Positions 1 to 6,784 of a DNA stretch of 48,362 nt are shown piece by piece (positions within the stretch are counted from its first letter, which is position 1; each line of letters starts with the position of its first letter). The notes under the pieces were generated by a model that saw only the letters and a list, made by a program, of their open reading frames with translations, made no database searches and was not told where the DNA came from. Origin of the DNA: Xenococcaceae cyanobacterium MO_167.B27 (GTDB taxonomy: Bacteria; Cyanobacteriota; Cyanobacteriia; Cyanobacteriales; Xenococcaceae); NCBI GenBank assembly GCA_030065935.1, contig JASJCP010000064.1, positions 1 through 48,362 on the forward strand, given 5' to 3'. Both the position numbers and the translations under genes were made by a program.

Positions 1-125
1 GCTATTTCATTCTCAAAAGCCAGAGAATAAATTCTCTGTCTAAGAATATTAAGTCCGTTTAAACGGACTTGGGCTTTAAGCCAAGAAATTCATTTCTTGG
101 TTGATTATAGTCAGAATGAAATAGC
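1..125. repeat. Cloverleaf-forming palindromic element
   Basis: The first 13 bases (gctatttcattct) are exactly complementary to 113-125, giving an outer stem. Three hairpins lie between: 21-28 with 31-38 (cagagaat/attctctg), a perfect 20-bp palindrome at 51-70, and 81-88 with 93-100 (ccaagaaa/tttcttgg). Folded as single-stranded DNA or RNA this is a four-way, cloverleaf-like junction. It has no coding potential that I can see. It resembles a small non-autonomous mobile or REP-like palindromic element. The left end may extend beyond the window, so the true boundary is uncertain. Confidence 0.65.
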
Positions 126-133
126 CCTGTTAT

Positions 134-197
134 TAAGGGGGGCTAGGGGGGATCGTAACTTATAGCTTAATGAATTCGATCCCCCTAAATCTCCCTT
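134..197. repeat. G-run/C-run inverted repeat
   Basis: Bases 134-154 (aagggggg-ctagggggg-atcg) pair imperfectly with 177-197 (cgatccccct-aaatctccctt), with a 22-base loop. Repeats of this composition are common between genes in cyanobacteria. The right arm runs into the stop codon of the minus-strand DUF559 gene, so the repeat could act as its transcription end or mRNA-stabilising hairpin. That role is inference. Confidence 0.5.
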
Positions 198-534
198 AGA
201 AAGGGGGACTTTCGATCAAGCTATGTATCGATTGACAAATAGCCTCAAAATTATTCAACACATCATCATTAATAAAACGAATTACCGTTAAACCATATCC
301 CTGTAAAATATTGGTTCTTTTTTCATCTTTAATTCTGGCTGCGTCAGTAAAATGACTATCACCATCTACTTCAATTACTAGCTTTAGTTTGGCACAATAA
401 AAATCAACGATAAAGTTATCAATTGGTTTTTGTCTTAAGACTCTGAGGGGAAATGTTCTTAAGCATTCATCCCATAGCTTTTTCTCGGCTGCGGTCATGT
501 TTTTACGTAGTTCTTTTGCTTTAGGCTTTAGCAA
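196..534 (-). CDS. DUF559 (Vsr/restriction-endonuclease-like) domain protein
   Basis: A 112-residue protein with the features of the DUF559 family, a PD-(D/E)XK-like fold related to very-short-patch repair endonucleases. It starts with a basic helix (KAKELRKNMTAAEKKLWDE). The core motif IVDFYCAKLKLVIEVDGDSH carries the D and E-x-D residues expected of the nuclease centre at about residues 43-59. The segment around residues 75-90 (ILQGYGLTVIRFINDDVLNN) is typical of the family end. Length matches the usual 110-120 residues. The last residues (ESPPF) are encoded by the adjacent C-rich repeat, so the original C-terminus may have been replaced. It is the last gene of the minus-strand run of restriction and toxin-antitoxin genes. 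The biological role of the family is not settled; DNA cleavage or repair is inferred from the fold. Confidence 0.8.
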   Translation of the reverse strand: MLKPKAKELRKNMTAAEKKLWDECLRTFPLRVLRQKPIDNFIVDFYCAKLKLVIEVDGDSHFTDAARIKDEKRTNILQGYGLTVIRFINDDVLNNFEAICQSIHSLIESPPF

Positions 535-727
535 TTAGGTTTCTGTTGTAGGGAAGATGAAAATCACTGGTGATAAAATTATTTTTCATTATTTTTCTCT
601 TAGACAAAGCGATCAGTTTTTGACCCCCCCCCATTTTAATGATTTTGCCGAACTGCTGTTTAACAAGAATAAGCCGATCGATAATTGCTAAATTTACCAA
701 GGGAGAACTATTACTTACGACGGGCAT
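521..727 (-). pseudogene. Truncated DUF3368 (PIN-like) toxin remnant
   Basis: The first 30 residues (MPVVSNSSPLVNLAIIDRL, then ILVKQQFGKI) match the N-terminus of DUF3368 PIN-like toxins, which normally run to about 150-160 residues. After FGKI the frame continues into a low-complexity, unrelated tail (MGGGQKLIALSKRK) and stops after 68 residues. A C-run at about 627-633 marks the break. The missing part holds the later acidic residues of the PIN active site, so this product should not be a working nuclease. It overlaps the upstream UPF0175 antitoxin gene by 17 bases, the normal layout of a UPF0175-DUF3368 pair, which supports the identification. Confidence 0.65.
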
Positions 728-959
728 AGTTTAAATCTTCTTCTAATTCTTGTTGGGTATAATGTCTGTTTATGCCTCTTTCTCCTAATAGTTGGCTAAA
801 TTCAAAATGACTCAGATTAGCAAGTTCTCTGGCTTTACCAAAGGAGAGTAATTCTTGTTGATATAAGCTCAGTGCTAATTCTTTTAACAGTTCACTTTCA
901 AGGCGTTTTTCGGGTAAACGAATTGACTGTAAAATTGAGTCGGGAATTGATATTTGCAT
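711..959 (-). CDS. UPF0175-family antitoxin
   Basis: An 82-residue protein of the UPF0175 family. The N-terminal strand MQISIPDSILQSIRLPEKRL is followed by a helical region (ELLKELALSLYQQELLSFGK) and a helix-turn-helix (ARELANLSHFEFSQLLGERG, about residues 43-62). The acidic tail is QQELEEDLNYARRK. Proteins of this family act as DNA-binding antitoxins paired with DUF3368 PIN-like toxins, repressing their own operon. Its partner here, overlapping by 17 bases, is truncated, so this antitoxin is probably an orphan. It may still bind its promoter, or neutralise a related toxin elsewhere. Confidence 0.8.
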   Translation of the reverse strand: MQISIPDSILQSIRLPEKRLESELLKELALSLYQQELLSFGKARELANLSHFEFSQLLGERGINRHYTQQELEEDLNYARRK

Positions 960-973
960 TTGTTTTAAGTTGT

Positions 974-1129
974 TTAAGATAATGATTTATTAGGTATGGG
1001 AACTTGGCGTACATCAATTTTACCCATGACAGCATTGGTAATTAATGCGGTGCGATATTCTTTTAATAGAGCGATCGCGTGTTTGACTTTGGCTAAAGCG
1101 CGATCGCATTTTTCTTCAACAAAATACCA
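974..1129 (-). pseudogene. hsdS 3'-end remnant (second copy)
   Basis: Read on the minus strand, this stretch encodes a tail with EYRTALITNAVMGKIDVRQV followed by PIPNKSLS and a stop. It closely matches the C-terminus of the intact HsdS at 1808-3139 (EYRTSLITNAVTGKIDVRKV). DNA similarity is also clear between about 990-1095 and 1811-1915. The upstream part becomes unrelated (FWYFVEEKCDRALAKVKHAI) and no start codon or specificity domain remains. It is wedged directly behind the vapC stop. It is either what is left of a second specificity gene or a 3' duplication that a TA insertion separated from its parent. Confidence 0.7.
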
Positions 1130-1133
1130 AAAG

Positions 1134-1544
1134 TTAATCTTGTTCCAACCAATTTTCTACTTTTAAATTAGAAACGCGGGAAAATTCACTAACATTTGCG
1201 GTAACTAAGGTTAAATTTAGGGATAAAGCATGAGCAGCAATTAATAAATCGTTTGCTCCAATAGGTGTTCCTCGCGTTTTTAAATTGTGGCGAATCTCAG
1301 CATAGTAAAGATCGGCAGGAGAAGTAAAAGGCAAAATATCAATAGCATCTAAAACTATTTTTAGTTTTTCTACTAGTCTGGGTGAATTTTTATTTTTAAT
1401 TCCAAATCTTAATTCACCAGCAACAATAATACTGGTACAAATTTTTTCTTCGCCAATTTGTTTGATTTTATAAAAAATAATACCTCTGGGATGTTTTATA
1501 AGTTCAGAAAGTATATTTGTATCTAACAAATAGAGATAACTCAT
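1134..1544 (-). CDS. vapC: VapC-type PIN-domain ribonuclease toxin
   Basis: A 136-residue PIN-domain protein. The start YLYLLDTNILSELIK carries the first catalytic Asp (D8). AGELRFGI gives the conserved Glu (E44). GANDLLIAAHAL gives the third acid (D99). The segment LVTANVSEFSRV matches the family's last conserved block, although the usual TNN/TxD reads TAN here. VapC toxins are Mg2+-dependent RNases that cut tRNA or rRNA and stop translation. The gene sits 2 bases downstream of its AbrB-type antitoxin (1547-1786), in the usual antitoxin-first order. The pair lies directly downstream of hsdS on the same strand and could be transcribed with it. Confidence 0.88.
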   Translation of the reverse strand: MSYLYLLDTNILSELIKHPRGIIFYKIKQIGEEKICTSIIVAGELRFGIKNKNSPRLVEKLKIVLDAIDILPFTSPADLYYAEIRHNLKTRGTPIGANDLLIAAHALSLNLTLVTANVSEFSRVSNLKVENWLEQD

Positions 1545-1546
1545 CG

Positions 1547-1786
1547 TTAAATTTCAATATCATCTAAAGGTAATAAGTCTTCATCGCTAACATCAATATC
1601 CTCTTCACTGTCTTCGAGGGTTGCCAGAACTTCAAGGAGTGATTTTTTCTGATAAGGTTCAATAATCAGTTTTCCTTCTTCTTTGCGGATAGTGACTTCT
1701 GATGTTGATAGGTTTAATTCTTGGGGAATAGGTAAAGTTTGAGTATTGCCATCTTGAATAATTTTGACGTGATATTCTGCGGTCAT
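1547..1786 (-). CDS. vapB: AbrB/MazE-like antitoxin, partner of VapC
   Basis: A 79-residue protein with an N-terminal SpoVT/AbrB-like swapped-hairpin DNA-binding domain (VKIIQDGNTQTLPIPQEL, then VTIRKEEGKLIIEPYQKKSL) and an acidic C-terminal tail (LEDSEEDIDVSDEDLL) that would bind and block the toxin. This is the standard VapB architecture. A good ribosome-binding sequence (AGGAGA on the minus strand, about 1793-1798) precedes the ATG. The vapC start is 2 bases after its stop, so the two are translationally coupled. Autorepression by the VapBC complex is expected from the family. Confidence 0.82.
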   Translation of the reverse strand: MTAEYHVKIIQDGNTQTLPIPQELNLSTSEVTIRKEEGKLIIEPYQKKSLLEVLATLEDSEEDIDVSDEDLLPLDDIEI

Positions 1787-1807
1787 AATAATTCTCCTGA
1801 ATTTAAT

Positions 1808-3139
1808 TTAAGGAATAGTAACTTTGCGCACATCAATTTTACCCGTGACAGCATTAGTAATTAATGACGTGCGATATTCTTTTAATAGTTCAATTGCTTC
1901 TTGTATTTTGGCTTTTTGATTGTCTATTTCTGCTGTTTTGCGATCTAAATATTCAGCAATTTCTTTTTGTTCTTTAAGAGGCGGGATAGGTAATCTTATA
2001 TTTTTATATAGATCAGTTCTTAAAACTTTTGTTCCGTGTGCAGCTTCTTCAACAATACCTAAGATAACTTTTTTTATCCCTCTTAAAAGTAATGCTAGGT
2101 ACTCTGAATGCAATGTTGTTCTAATGATTTTTAGATCCTGATTAATAGTTATATAAAGATCATTAATAGCAACGGGGAAAGAATGAGCTAGTATCATTCC
2201 TCTAGCAACAATTACAATTCCACCTTGAGAATGTAGATGAATTGATGTATCTCTTAATGCTTGTTCGGTAATTTTATCTATAGAAGATATTAATCTATCC
2301 GTTTTCATATCTTTTGAAGAAATCCAAGGTATTTCACCATCCCAAAATTCAGGATTGCTCTTACTAGGCGTACTGCCACCTTGCATAGAAATTAAAAATC
2401 TTTGTCTTATAACTTCCCAATGTTCGGGAATTTCTCCTAACCACTTAATACCAGAATCTTTCATCGGCACAGTCGCATCTAAACCCTTAGTAACCCCATG
2501 ACTGATGAGGGCGGTGCGTTTTTCGTCTAGTTTTTCGAGGAGGGCTTCTTTTTTAGCAATTAGGGCATCTATTTGATTTGTTTTATAATCTAAAAATCGC
2601 GCGATCGTTTTTTGTTCTTCTAGTGGTGGAATTGAAATGCAAAGATTAGCGTATTTTTCAGCACTTATATTTTGTATTGTTGCTTGAATAAAAATACTAT
2701 TAACCCAGTCCCAATAAGAACTTGATTGAAGAAATTTATAAACAAAATCACTGTAGTTCTTTTTTGATATTCGCGCACGAATTAAATATCCTGCATAAGC
2801 AGCTTTGCCCCAGGATTCTCGATAAATAAATGTTTTTCCTACTGTTGCTCCACTACGAGCAAGTAATATATCTCCTTCTTCAAGCAAATAATCTTGTGCA
2901 ATATCTTTTGGTAAAGAACGAAAAGTATCCTCTCTTAAAGTTCCATCTTCTCTAACATCGGTAATTCTGATATAGCGAGGAAAAGATGGATCGTCTATCT
3001 CTGCTGCTTCATTTGCTCCATATTTAAACGGTTCTGAAAGTAAAAATTTGAACCTATTAACTTCCCAATGCTCAGGAATAGCCCCCAACCGTTCAACCCC
3101 AGAATCCTTGTAACTCTCATAAGCCCGATACTTACCCAT
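1808..3139 (-). CDS. hsdS: Type I restriction-modification specificity subunit HsdS
   Basis: A 443-residue DNA-recognition subunit. It has the two-fold repeated layout of HsdS: the first half opens with ERLGAIPEHWEV and closes with PPLEEQKTIARFLDYKTNQI; the second opens with IKWLGEIPEHWEV and closes with PPLKEQKEIAEYLDRKTAEI. These are the conserved helical spacer regions. The segments between (about residues 25-170 and 240-390) are the two target-recognition domains, each of which reads half of a bipartite DNA target. HsdS joins HsdM to form the methyltransferase and needs HsdR to cut. Here it is separated from hsdM by about 1.3 kb of TA genes, unlike the compact hsdMS arrangement usual in bacteria. 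The repeated halves are substrates for recombination that swaps specificity. Confidence 0.93.
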   Translation of the reverse strand: MGKYRAYESYKDSGVERLGAIPEHWEVNRFKFLLSEPFKYGANEAAEIDDPSFPRYIRITDVREDGTLREDTFRSLPKDIAQDYLLEEGDILLARSGATVGKTFIYRESWGKAAYAGYLIRARISKKNYSDFVYKFLQSSSYWDWVNSIFIQATIQNISAEKYANLCISIPPLEEQKTIARFLDYKTNQIDALIAKKEALLEKLDEKRTALISHGVTKGLDATVPMKDSGIKWLGEIPEHWEVIRQRFLISMQGGSTPSKSNPEFWDGEIPWISSKDMKTDRLISSIDKITEQALRDTSIHLHSQGGIVIVARGMILAHSFPVAINDLYITINQDLKIIRTTLHSEYLALLLRGIKKVILGIVEEAAHGTKVLRTDLYKNIRLPIPPLKEQKEIAEYLDRKTAEIDNQKAKIQEAIELLKEYRTSLITNAVTGKIDVRKVTIP

Positions 3140-3184
3140 CTATTCCGCCTCCAATTCTTCTGCTATAGTCAAAACCTGAATATT

Positions 3185-3646
3185 TTACTCTTGCGATTGA
3201 ACTACTTCTTTCGGACTTACAGGAGTAATTTCTGCTATGAAACGCCGAAAATCTTTAATATTAAAACTTAAGATATGACTTAACTGATGAACCAACATAA
3301 AAGCTACTAGGCGAGTATCGTGAACCTTTGCCCCTTTAACCTCATAGCTTATAACTAATCTTTTCCATTCTGTATAAATATCTTGAGTATCTGGCAGAAA
3401 AACAAATAATCTTTGTAAACGTTCTATTTCAGTTTTAGTTTCAGCAACAGTAAATCCTAAACCATTTTTATCGGCAGGACGAGTACATACATTCCACAAC
3501 TCAATTAAGTTTTGTGGCGCAATAACAACTCGTTCTTGATTCTTCTTTAAAATTGCGATCGCCGATACAGCTTCTGGGTGCATCGGATCATTTGGGCTGA
3601 GAATTCGGAGCAATATATTTGTGTCTAAAAGATAAGCCATTACCAT
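3185..3646 (-). CDS. PIN-domain toxin (VapC-like)
   Basis: A 153-residue PIN-domain protein, probably an RNase toxin. Conserved acids are visible: D8 in AYLLDTNILLRI, E49 in NLIELWNVCTRP, D110 in KVHDTRLVAFM and D132 in FNIKDFRRF. The first and last blocks are diagnostic of PIN proteins. Its start overlaps the end of the upstream antitoxin by 7 bases, so translation is coupled. The C-terminus (ITPVSPKEVVQSQE) is a short polar extension. It lies between the Phd/hsdM side and hsdS, inside the restriction-modification cluster. The partner is a UPF0175-like protein rather than a classical VapB, so the VapC label covers only the nuclease fold. Confidence 0.85.
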   Translation of the reverse strand: MVMAYLLDTNILLRILSPNDPMHPEAVSAIAILKKNQERVVIAPQNLIELWNVCTRPADKNGLGFTVAETKTEIERLQRLFVFLPDTQDIYTEWKRLVISYEVKGAKVHDTRLVAFMLVHQLSHILSFNIKDFRRFIAEITPVSPKEVVQSQE

Positions 3647-4035
3647 CGATCTGGATACATATTTTCTCTACTCATCGCCTCATCATTCAGAACAGGAATA
3701 TTTTTTCCTTTGTGACTATCTATCCATTGATAAAATTCTGTTAACCATTCTTTCTGGTTTAAGGTTTCATAAATAGATTCTGCTTGTTCTACCTCCTGCT
3801 TTAATTCCTCTAAATTCTGAGAATCATCAAAAACAGAAATCCCCCATCTTCCCATCATTTCTAGTATTTCTAAACGAGAAACTCCCAGAATTTTTCCCGC
3901 TCGTCCGCTACTAATTTCACCAGCTTCTAGTAAAGCCATAACATAACCTTCTTTAGCTTTTTTTAAAGCCTGAAATTGAATTTTTTCAGGTAGTTCCAGA
4001 CTATTTAAAAATTCATCTGTAATTTCCAAAGTCAT
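3640..4035 (-). CDS. UPF0175-like HTH antitoxin with C-terminal extension
   Basis: A 131-residue protein. The first 75 residues resemble the UPF0175 antitoxin at 711-959: LPEK in the N-terminal arm, then a helix-turn-helix with SGRAGKILGVSRLEILEMMG and the family's ending FDDSQNLEEL. About 50 extra residues follow (ESIYETLNQKEWLTEFYQWI and a polar tail NDEAMSRENMYPDRW), which probably wrap the toxin. The gene overlaps the PIN toxin by 7 bases in antitoxin-first order. The ATG is preceded by AGAGG on the minus strand. Autoregulation is inferred. The extended tail is not something I recognise by name. Confidence 0.72.
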   Translation of the reverse strand: MTLEITDEFLNSLELPEKIQFQALKKAKEGYVMALLEAGEISSGRAGKILGVSRLEILEMMGRWGISVFDDSQNLEELKQEVEQAESIYETLNQKEWLTEFYQWIDSHKGKNIPVLNDEAMSRENMYPDRW

Positions 4036-4178
4036 TTTTTTACCTCTTAAATTTTTAAGATATGTTTGATTATTCCAATAGACTTGGATGCAAATTTTCG
4101 GACAAGTCTATTGTCGAGCGCAAAGTCAATATCGGCAGCAGCACCATAAAGGTCTAGTATGTCCGAAGACGATGTATC

Positions 4179-4394
4179 TTATGTTAACTTTTCTTGCTTA
4201 TTAACAAGCTTTTCCAGGCGATCGATTTTATCTAATAGTTTTTGATAAGCTTCCGCATCTTGTACCACTATTTCCGCCTTGCCATTAACCGTTAATACCA
4301 GGGGATTAACCTTCTTTTTCATTTGCTTGATTATTTCATTAGTGTTGCGCTTAAAAGTAGAGAGAGATTGAATATCTTGACTGAGATTTATCAC
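4179..4394 (-). CDS. Phd/YefM-family antitoxin, apparently without a toxin
   Basis: A 71-residue protein with the Phd/YefM pattern: an N-terminal segment placing the STFKRNTNEIIKQMKK helix, the strand NPLVLTVNGKAEIVVQDAEA and a charged C-terminal helix (YQKLLDKIDRLEKLVNKQ). These proteins bind operator DNA through the N-terminal domain and neutralise a RelE/Doc-type toxin through the C-terminal helix. No toxin follows: the 143 bases downstream (4036-4178) contain only a 43-codon unrecognised open frame with no start. It lies 55 bases downstream of hsdM's stop codon, so it may be read through from the hsd promoter. Confidence 0.78.
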   Translation of the reverse strand: MINLSQDIQSLSTFKRNTNEIIKQMKKKVNPLVLTVNGKAEIVVQDAEAYQKLLDKIDRLEKLVNKQEKLT

Positions 4395-4449
4395 GTTCTG
4401 TTTCGCACTAAATTTACATCTAATTTGATGCTAGCACTCTTTTTTTCTA

Positions 4450-6678
4450 CTAAACCACATCCCCTAACATTGCCATAATGTCCGCTTCCAAGGATTTAAT
4501 ATCTGCTTCAATTTCCTCTAATGGACGGGGAGGTTGATAGACATAGAAATGACGATTTAAAGGGATTTCATAACCCACTTTGGTTTTAGAAAAATCGATC
4601 CAAGCATCGGGTACATGGGGTAATACTTCTGCTTCTAGATATGCCAAACAATGATCCTTCACTAAAGAAACTAAATCATTTAAACCTGTTTCTCCGTCAT
4701 AACCCAAGGGCAAGGGTAAGGTGATATCTGTGGGTAAAGGTACAATTTCTGTATCTCTTAAATTACTATCGGGTTCAGGTTCGCCTTTTTTATTGCAGCA
4801 GATTTCTGCTTCGGGGTCACTTTCTCCCAAGGCTGCTAAAATCGCTTTTCTAACTGGTGCTTTGATTTTTAATCCAGCAGTTTTCAACGCACTATCTAAC
4901 TCTTGTTCAAACTCAGCACGAGACTTGTAAAGTTGTTCTCCATCAATAGAATTTAAAGCATTAATAATCTGATTTTGTAAAGATTCTCCTAGCTCAATTT
5001 CTAACTGCATAGCTTTGGCATCTTTACGCTTTTTACTCTTGGCTAAATTAATAAACGCCGTTTGTGACCATAATCGTTGTAAACGCTCCTCACTAACTTG
5101 AAAATTCAGCCTTAAAGGACGTTCTACGGTAATCTTAAGGAAACCAAATTCCCGATTAGCAAATATCTTCGAGCATACTCTTGTTTCCGTCTCGCCATTC
5201 TGCCCTACTTCACTCGTACCATCTTGTTCATAATCACCATAAAGCCTGACTAATTCTGCAATATGTCCCGCAGATAATTCATTACGCTTATTCCCTAGAC
5301 TCTTTTTCATCTTTTGGAAATGGCGCGTACCGTCAATTAACTGCACCTGTCCGCGACGCTGGGGAGCTTTTTTATTTGTCACCAACCAAATGTAAGTGTA
5401 AATCCCCGTGTTATAAAACATCTGGTCGGGTAAAGCTACCACCGCATCTAACCAATCATTTTCGATAATCCAACGACGAATATTACTTTCACCACTCCCC
5501 GCATCCCCTGTAAATAGAGGCGAACCGTTAAACACAATAGCAATCCGCGAACCATCTCCCCCATCTTCTGGAGCAGGGTGCATCTTAGAAATCATGTGCT
5601 GAAGAAACAACAACGAGCCATCATTAATACGGGGTAAACCTGCACCAAAGCGACCCTTAAAACCCTGTTCTTTATGCTCGGCTTCTACAAAATCCTTTTC
5701 TGGCTTCCATTCCACCCCAAAAGGAGGATTAGCTAACATATAGTGAAATTGTTTATCGGGATGACCATCATGGGGTAAGAAATTATTACTCTTACTTTTG
5801 GCATCTTTTACCCCCAAAGTATCACCGTAAATCAGGTTGTTAATTGGCTCATCTTTAATCAACAAGTCCGAACAACAAATCGCGTAGGATTCAGGATTGT
5901 ATTCCTGTCCGAATAGCCCCAAATTCGCTTCGGGGTTTTGCTGTTTTATATATTCTTCCGATACTGATAACATTCCGCCTGTACCTGCGGTGGGGTCATA
6001 GACAGTGCGATAAATGCCCGATTTTAAAACATCTTTCTCATTACAAAAAATCAGATTTACCATCAGGCGAATTACCTCACGAGGAGTAAAGTGATCTCCC
6101 GCTTCTTCATTAGCTTGCTCATTAAACTTCCTTACCAATTCTTCAAATAGATAACCCATCTGGAGATTAGATAACCGCTTTGGAGACAAATCAAGTTGAG
6201 AACTACAAAACTCTTTAATAATTAGATAAAGACGATTACTCTCATCGAGCTTTTGAATCTCAGTCTCAAACTCAAACTTTTCAAAAATATCCCGCGCCCG
6301 TGGCGAAAATCCATTGATGTAAGCCCTGAGATTATCGGCAATACCTTCAGAATCCCCTAATAACTTCTGAAAAGTAAACTCACTCAGATTATACAAAGGC
6401 TGACGGCGACCTGAGCTAATTACCACCTTAGAAATCGCTTTCTCTAGAGCTTCATCCTTTAAACCTTTTGCGGTATATTTTTCTTTGGCTTTTAGCACCG
6501 CATCTCTAGTTGGCTCTAGTACTGCATCTAAACGCTTCAGAACAATCAAAGGCAACATTACCCGCCGATACTGTGGTGGACGATAAGGACCTCGTAATTT
6601 ATCCGCTATATTCCAGATAAAACCAGCTAACTCTTGATGATTGGTAGAAAATTTTGATGCAGTTTCGTTTGTTGCCAT
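4450..6678 (-). CDS. hsdM: Type I restriction-modification DNA methyltransferase subunit HsdM
   Basis: A 742-residue N6-adenine DNA methyltransferase. An N-terminal HsdM helical domain (residues about 10-160) is followed by the methylase core with the AdoMet-binding motif DPTAGTGG at about 228-235 and the catalytic motif NPPF at about 317-320. The conserved GDHFTPREVIRLMV precedes the core. The C-terminal third (about 540-742) is helical and ends in a coiled-coil-like LEEIEADIKSLEADIMAML, which should contact HsdS. The length is normal for the longer HsdM type. It is the first gene of the minus-strand cluster, with its probable promoter in the 106 bp between it and the divergent phosphatase gene. 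hsdS lies 1.3 kb downstream; hsdR is not in the window. Confidence 0.95.
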   Translation of the reverse strand: MATNETASKFSTNHQELAGFIWNIADKLRGPYRPPQYRRVMLPLIVLKRLDAVLEPTRDAVLKAKEKYTAKGLKDEALEKAISKVVISSGRRQPLYNLSEFTFQKLLGDSEGIADNLRAYINGFSPRARDIFEKFEFETEIQKLDESNRLYLIIKEFCSSQLDLSPKRLSNLQMGYLFEELVRKFNEQANEEAGDHFTPREVIRLMVNLIFCNEKDVLKSGIYRTVYDPTAGTGGMLSVSEEYIKQQNPEANLGLFGQEYNPESYAICCSDLLIKDEPINNLIYGDTLGVKDAKSKSNNFLPHDGHPDKQFHYMLANPPFGVEWKPEKDFVEAEHKEQGFKGRFGAGLPRINDGSLLFLQHMISKMHPAPEDGGDGSRIAIVFNGSPLFTGDAGSGESNIRRWIIENDWLDAVVALPDQMFYNTGIYTYIWLVTNKKAPQRRGQVQLIDGTRHFQKMKKSLGNKRNELSAGHIAELVRLYGDYEQDGTSEVGQNGETETRVCSKIFANREFGFLKITVERPLRLNFQVSEERLQRLWSQTAFINLAKSKKRKDAKAMQLEIELGESLQNQIINALNSIDGEQLYKSRAEFEQELDSALKTAGLKIKAPVRKAILAALGESDPEAEICCNKKGEPEPDSNLRDTEIVPLPTDITLPLPLGYDGETGLNDLVSLVKDHCLAYLEAEVLPHVPDAWIDFSKTKVGYEIPLNRHFYVYQPPRPLEEIEADIKSLEADIMAMLGDVV

Positions 6679-6784
6679 AAAAGGTATTGAATAATAAAGC
6701 CAGGGTCAAATTTTAACAAGTTGTCGAGCGACTGATTTAGTTTACCCAATTCCTTTGAAGAATACTTAGTATGAGGAACTAGCT

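Noticed and set aside
4036-4178. Possible toxin partner for the Phd-like antitoxin
   Set aside because: Only a 43-codon open frame without start codon and without RelE, Doc or PIN features.
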